The position numbers and the translations under genes were made by a program. From UKL13-2 sp040379385 (GTDB taxonomy: Bacteria; Pseudomonadota; Gammaproteobacteria; Burkholderiales; Usitatibacteraceae), in contig JBEILF010000121.1 of assembly GCA_040379385.1 (NCBI GenBank), positions 1-7,282 on the forward strand: DNA of 7,282 nucleotides. Reading direction: 5' to 3'. The notes below the pieces were generated by a model. The model ran no database searches. It was not told the DNA's origin and was given only the letters and a program-made list of their open reading frames with translations. How positions within the stretch are numbered: position 1 is the stretch's first letter; the number at the start of each line of letters is the position of its first letter. Of the stretch, positions 5,646 to 7,282 are shown in pieces.

Positions 5646-6620
5646 CTATGGTATCAGGACTGTAGAACCGGTGGTTTTCCTTGCTTCAAGGTCGCGGTGT
5701 GCTTGTGCAGCATCGCGAAGTGCATAGGTCTGATTGACTTCGATTGCGACCGCGCCGCTTGCGACGACGGCAAACAGTTCATCGGCTGTGGCGGCCAAAT
5801 CTGCGCGTGTCGCGGTGTAAGTGTCCAGTGTGGGGCGGGTGAGGTACAGCGAACCTTTTGCCGCTAATTCGCCAATGTAGAAGGGTTTGACCGCCCCCGA
5901 AGCGGCACCAAAGGAAACCATCATGCCGAGCGGGGCAATGCAATCGAGTGACTTTGCCCACGTATCTTGGCCGACGCCGTCATAGACCACCTGGCACTTT
6001 TTACCATTGGTGATTTCCATCACGCGGGCTTGAAAGTCCTCAGTGCGATAGTTGATCACATGATCGCAGCCATTCGCCTTTGCCAAGGCCATCTTTTCTT
6101 CCGAACCGACGGTGCCGATCACCGTCGCCCCCAGATGTTTCGCCCACTGGCCGAGGATGAGACCGACCCCGCCTGCGGCTGCGTGTGAGAGGATTATGTC
6201 GCCCGCTTTGACGCGGTAGGTACGGCGCAACAGGTACTGGGCGGTCATGCCTTTCAACATCATAGAGGCGGCTTGTTGGTCGGAAATCACTGCGGGGATT
6301 TTCACTATACGATCTGCGGGCATAAGTCGTGCTTCGGCGTATGCGCCCATCGGAGACGAAGCGTACGCAACACGATCCCCTACCTGGCAGCTGGTGACGT
6401 TGGTGCCGACCGCTTCAACAATGCCTGCACCTTCGCGGCCGATGACCGAGGGAAGCGTAATCTTGTACATCCCACTCCGATGATAAGTATCGATGAAGTT
6501 CAGTCCCGCTGCGGTGGTCTTGAGGCGCACTTCGTCGGGCCCTGGTGCACCAATTTCGACATCTTCCCACTTCAAAACTTCCGGACCGCCATGCTCGTGA
6601 ATCCGTATTGCCTTGCTCAT
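5646..6620 (-). CDS. qor: NADPH:quinone oxidoreductase (zinc-free MDR family)
   Basis: A 324-residue soluble cytoplasmic enzyme of the medium-chain dehydrogenase/reductase superfamily that reduces quinones with NADPH. From memory it aligns along its whole length with E. coli Qor (327 residues). Shared blocks are HGGPEVL (10-16), NFIDTY (41-46), the Rossmann dinucleotide fold SHAAAGGVGLI (145-155), VINYR (188-192), VVYDGVG (211-217), SLDC (224-227), SLYLTRP (257-263) and the C-terminal VLIP. It lacks the zinc-ligand Cys cluster of alcohol dehydrogenases, as expected for quinone reductases. ATG 6620 overlaps the cca stop as ATGA, and GAGGAA (6629-6634) inside cca lies 8 bases upstream, so translation is probably coupled to cca. 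The likely role is protection from quinone redox cycling or reactive carbonyls. No clear terminator follows the TAG at 5646-5648. Confidence 0.95.
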   Translation of the reverse strand: MSKAIRIHEHGGPEVLKWEDVEIGAPGPDEVRLKTTAAGLNFIDTYHRSGMYKITLPSVIGREGAGIVEAVGTNVTSCQVGDRVAYASSPMGAYAEARLMPADRIVKIPAVISDQQAASMMLKGMTAQYLLRRTYRVKAGDIILSHAAAGGVGLILGQWAKHLGATVIGTVGSEEKMALAKANGCDHVINYRTEDFQARVMEITNGKKCQVVYDGVGQDTWAKSLDCIAPLGMMVSFGAASGAVKPFYIGELAAKGSLYLTRPTLDTYTATRADLAATADELFAVVASGAVAIEVNQTYALRDAAQAHRDLEARKTTGSTVLIP

Positions 6621-7282
6621 TTGTTTTGTTCCTCGTCGATGAACGCTTGCATTGCGTTGAATTTGGCAAGGGCGATGGCTGCGGCTACGTTGAAACCATG
6701 TTTGTTAGCGATGGCCGCAAAATCGATGGACTGCAGACGAACCAACGCGCGCGCAAGATAATCATGGGGGGGATATGGTGTCATCGCAAAGCCCTGACGT
6801 CCGTGATGGTCACATGCGGCGGCATCGAGTACCTCAACAAATCTTCCTGGTCGACGAAGTGCATCGCAGCCATCCAACAGTGCCAAGAGCTTGTCGGCTG
6901 ACAAACCGAGCGCGTTGTGGATTTCTCCATGCCACCGCGCGACCACCACCGCGAGGTCACGACACTCGGCGGGTACACGCAGACGCGCGCAGAGAGCATC
7001 GATTAACTCCACACTTTTGACCTCGTAATCCGGATGTCGCGGCAGAAACTGCAAAGGTGTGACAGCCTTGCCGAGGTCGTGTGTGAGCGCGGCGAAGCGA
7101 ACCGGCAAGCTGGCGTTTGTTTGCGCGGCATAGTCGATCACCATCATCACATGCACACCGGTGTCGATTTCGGGGTGGACGGCGCTAGACTGCGGCACAC
7201 CCCACAAACGATCAATTTCCGGTGCGATATGTGCAAGTGCACCGCATTCACGCAGTACTTCGAACATACGTGAGGGGGTGGC
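6617..7282 (-). CDS. cca: CCA-adding tRNA nucleotidyltransferase, C-terminal half (5' end cut by window edge)
   Basis: The frame is open to the right edge, giving 221 residues. It matches the C-terminal part of the bacterial multifunctional CCA enzyme (about 410 residues in E. coli), so about the first 190 residues, with the nucleotidyltransferase core, are outside. The segment opens with PSRMFEVLRECGAL, close to the E. coli PSRFFEVLRECGAL. It continues with PEIDxLxGVPQ, HPEIDTGVHVMM, FAALTHDLGK with the HD metal site, PRHPDYE, and RLRVPAECRDLA. This is the HD domain that gives the E. coli enzyme 2',3'-cyclic phosphodiesterase, 2'-nucleotidase and phosphatase activity, while the missing N-terminal part adds CCA to tRNA 3' ends. 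An internal ATG at 7267 exists but is not the real start, because conserved family sequence continues upstream of it. The TGA at 6617-6619 overlaps the qor ATG. Confidence 0.95.
   Translation of the reverse strand, partial: ATPSRMFEVLRECGALAHIAPEIDRLWGVPQSSAVHPEIDTGVHVMMVIDYAAQTNASLPVRFAALTHDLGKAVTPLQFLPRHPDYEVKSVELIDALCARLRVPAECRDLAVVVARWHGEIHNALGLSADKLLALLDGCDALRRPGRFVEVLDAAACDHHGRQGFAMTPYPPHDYLARALVRLQSIDFAAIANKHGFNVAAAIALAKFNAMQAFIDEEQNK

Noticed and set aside
1..7282. CRISPR array, tRNA, rRNA, insertion sequence or phage gene
   Set aside because: No regularly spaced repeats, no cloverleaf-like sequence, no transposase or integrase motifs and no terminal inverted repeats with target duplications were seen on either strand.

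Overview
This window looks like an ordinary chromosomal segment of a betaproteobacterium, most likely of the order Burkholderiales. The reasons are two orphan tripartite-tricarboxylate (Bug/TctC) binding proteins, a type B ribosomal protein L31 gene next to a GT-C glycosyltransferase, and moderately high GC. This placement is inferred from gene content; no rRNA or other phylogenetic marker was compared.

Layout from left to right: (1) 1-1153, minus strand: a polytopic ArnT/PMT-like (GT39-type) glycosyltransferase starting at GTG 1153 and running off the left edge. (2) 1154-1325: intergenic, with a possible promoter for the glycosyltransferase and a tandemly duplicated hairpin terminator for rpmE2. 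(3) 1326-1589, minus: rpmE2, zinc-free ribosomal protein L31. (4) 1590-1718: divergent promoter region. (5) 1719-3233, plus: an S10 serine carboxypeptidase-like protein, the only plus-strand gene, with an intact Ser-Asp-His triad but no visible signal peptide. (6) 3292-4305, minus: a Bug/TctC protein with a Tat-type leader. (7) 4306-4509: intergenic, holding a strong terminator. (8) 4510-5496, minus: a second Bug/TctC protein with a Sec leader. (9) 5497-5645: intergenic with overlapping inverted repeats. (10) 5646-6620, minus: qor, NADPH:quinone oxidoreductase. (11) 6617-7282, minus: the C-terminal half of the CCA-adding tRNA nucleotidyltransferase gene (cca), which overlaps qor by ATGA and runs off the right edge.

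The genes do not form one pathway. cca and qor are translationally coupled. The two binding proteins have no TctA/TctB membrane partners in the window and are separated by a terminator, so they are probably independent transcription units. rpmE2 and the glycosyltransferase are separated by the double terminator.

I found no mobile element, CRISPR array, tRNA, rRNA or defence/toxin system, and nothing that amounts to an undescribed multi-gene system. The points most worth a second look are the duplicated terminator, the leaderless S10 peptidase in the rpmE2 neighbourhood, the Tat/Sec pair of orphan binding proteins, and the mutually exclusive hairpins ahead of the second binding protein.
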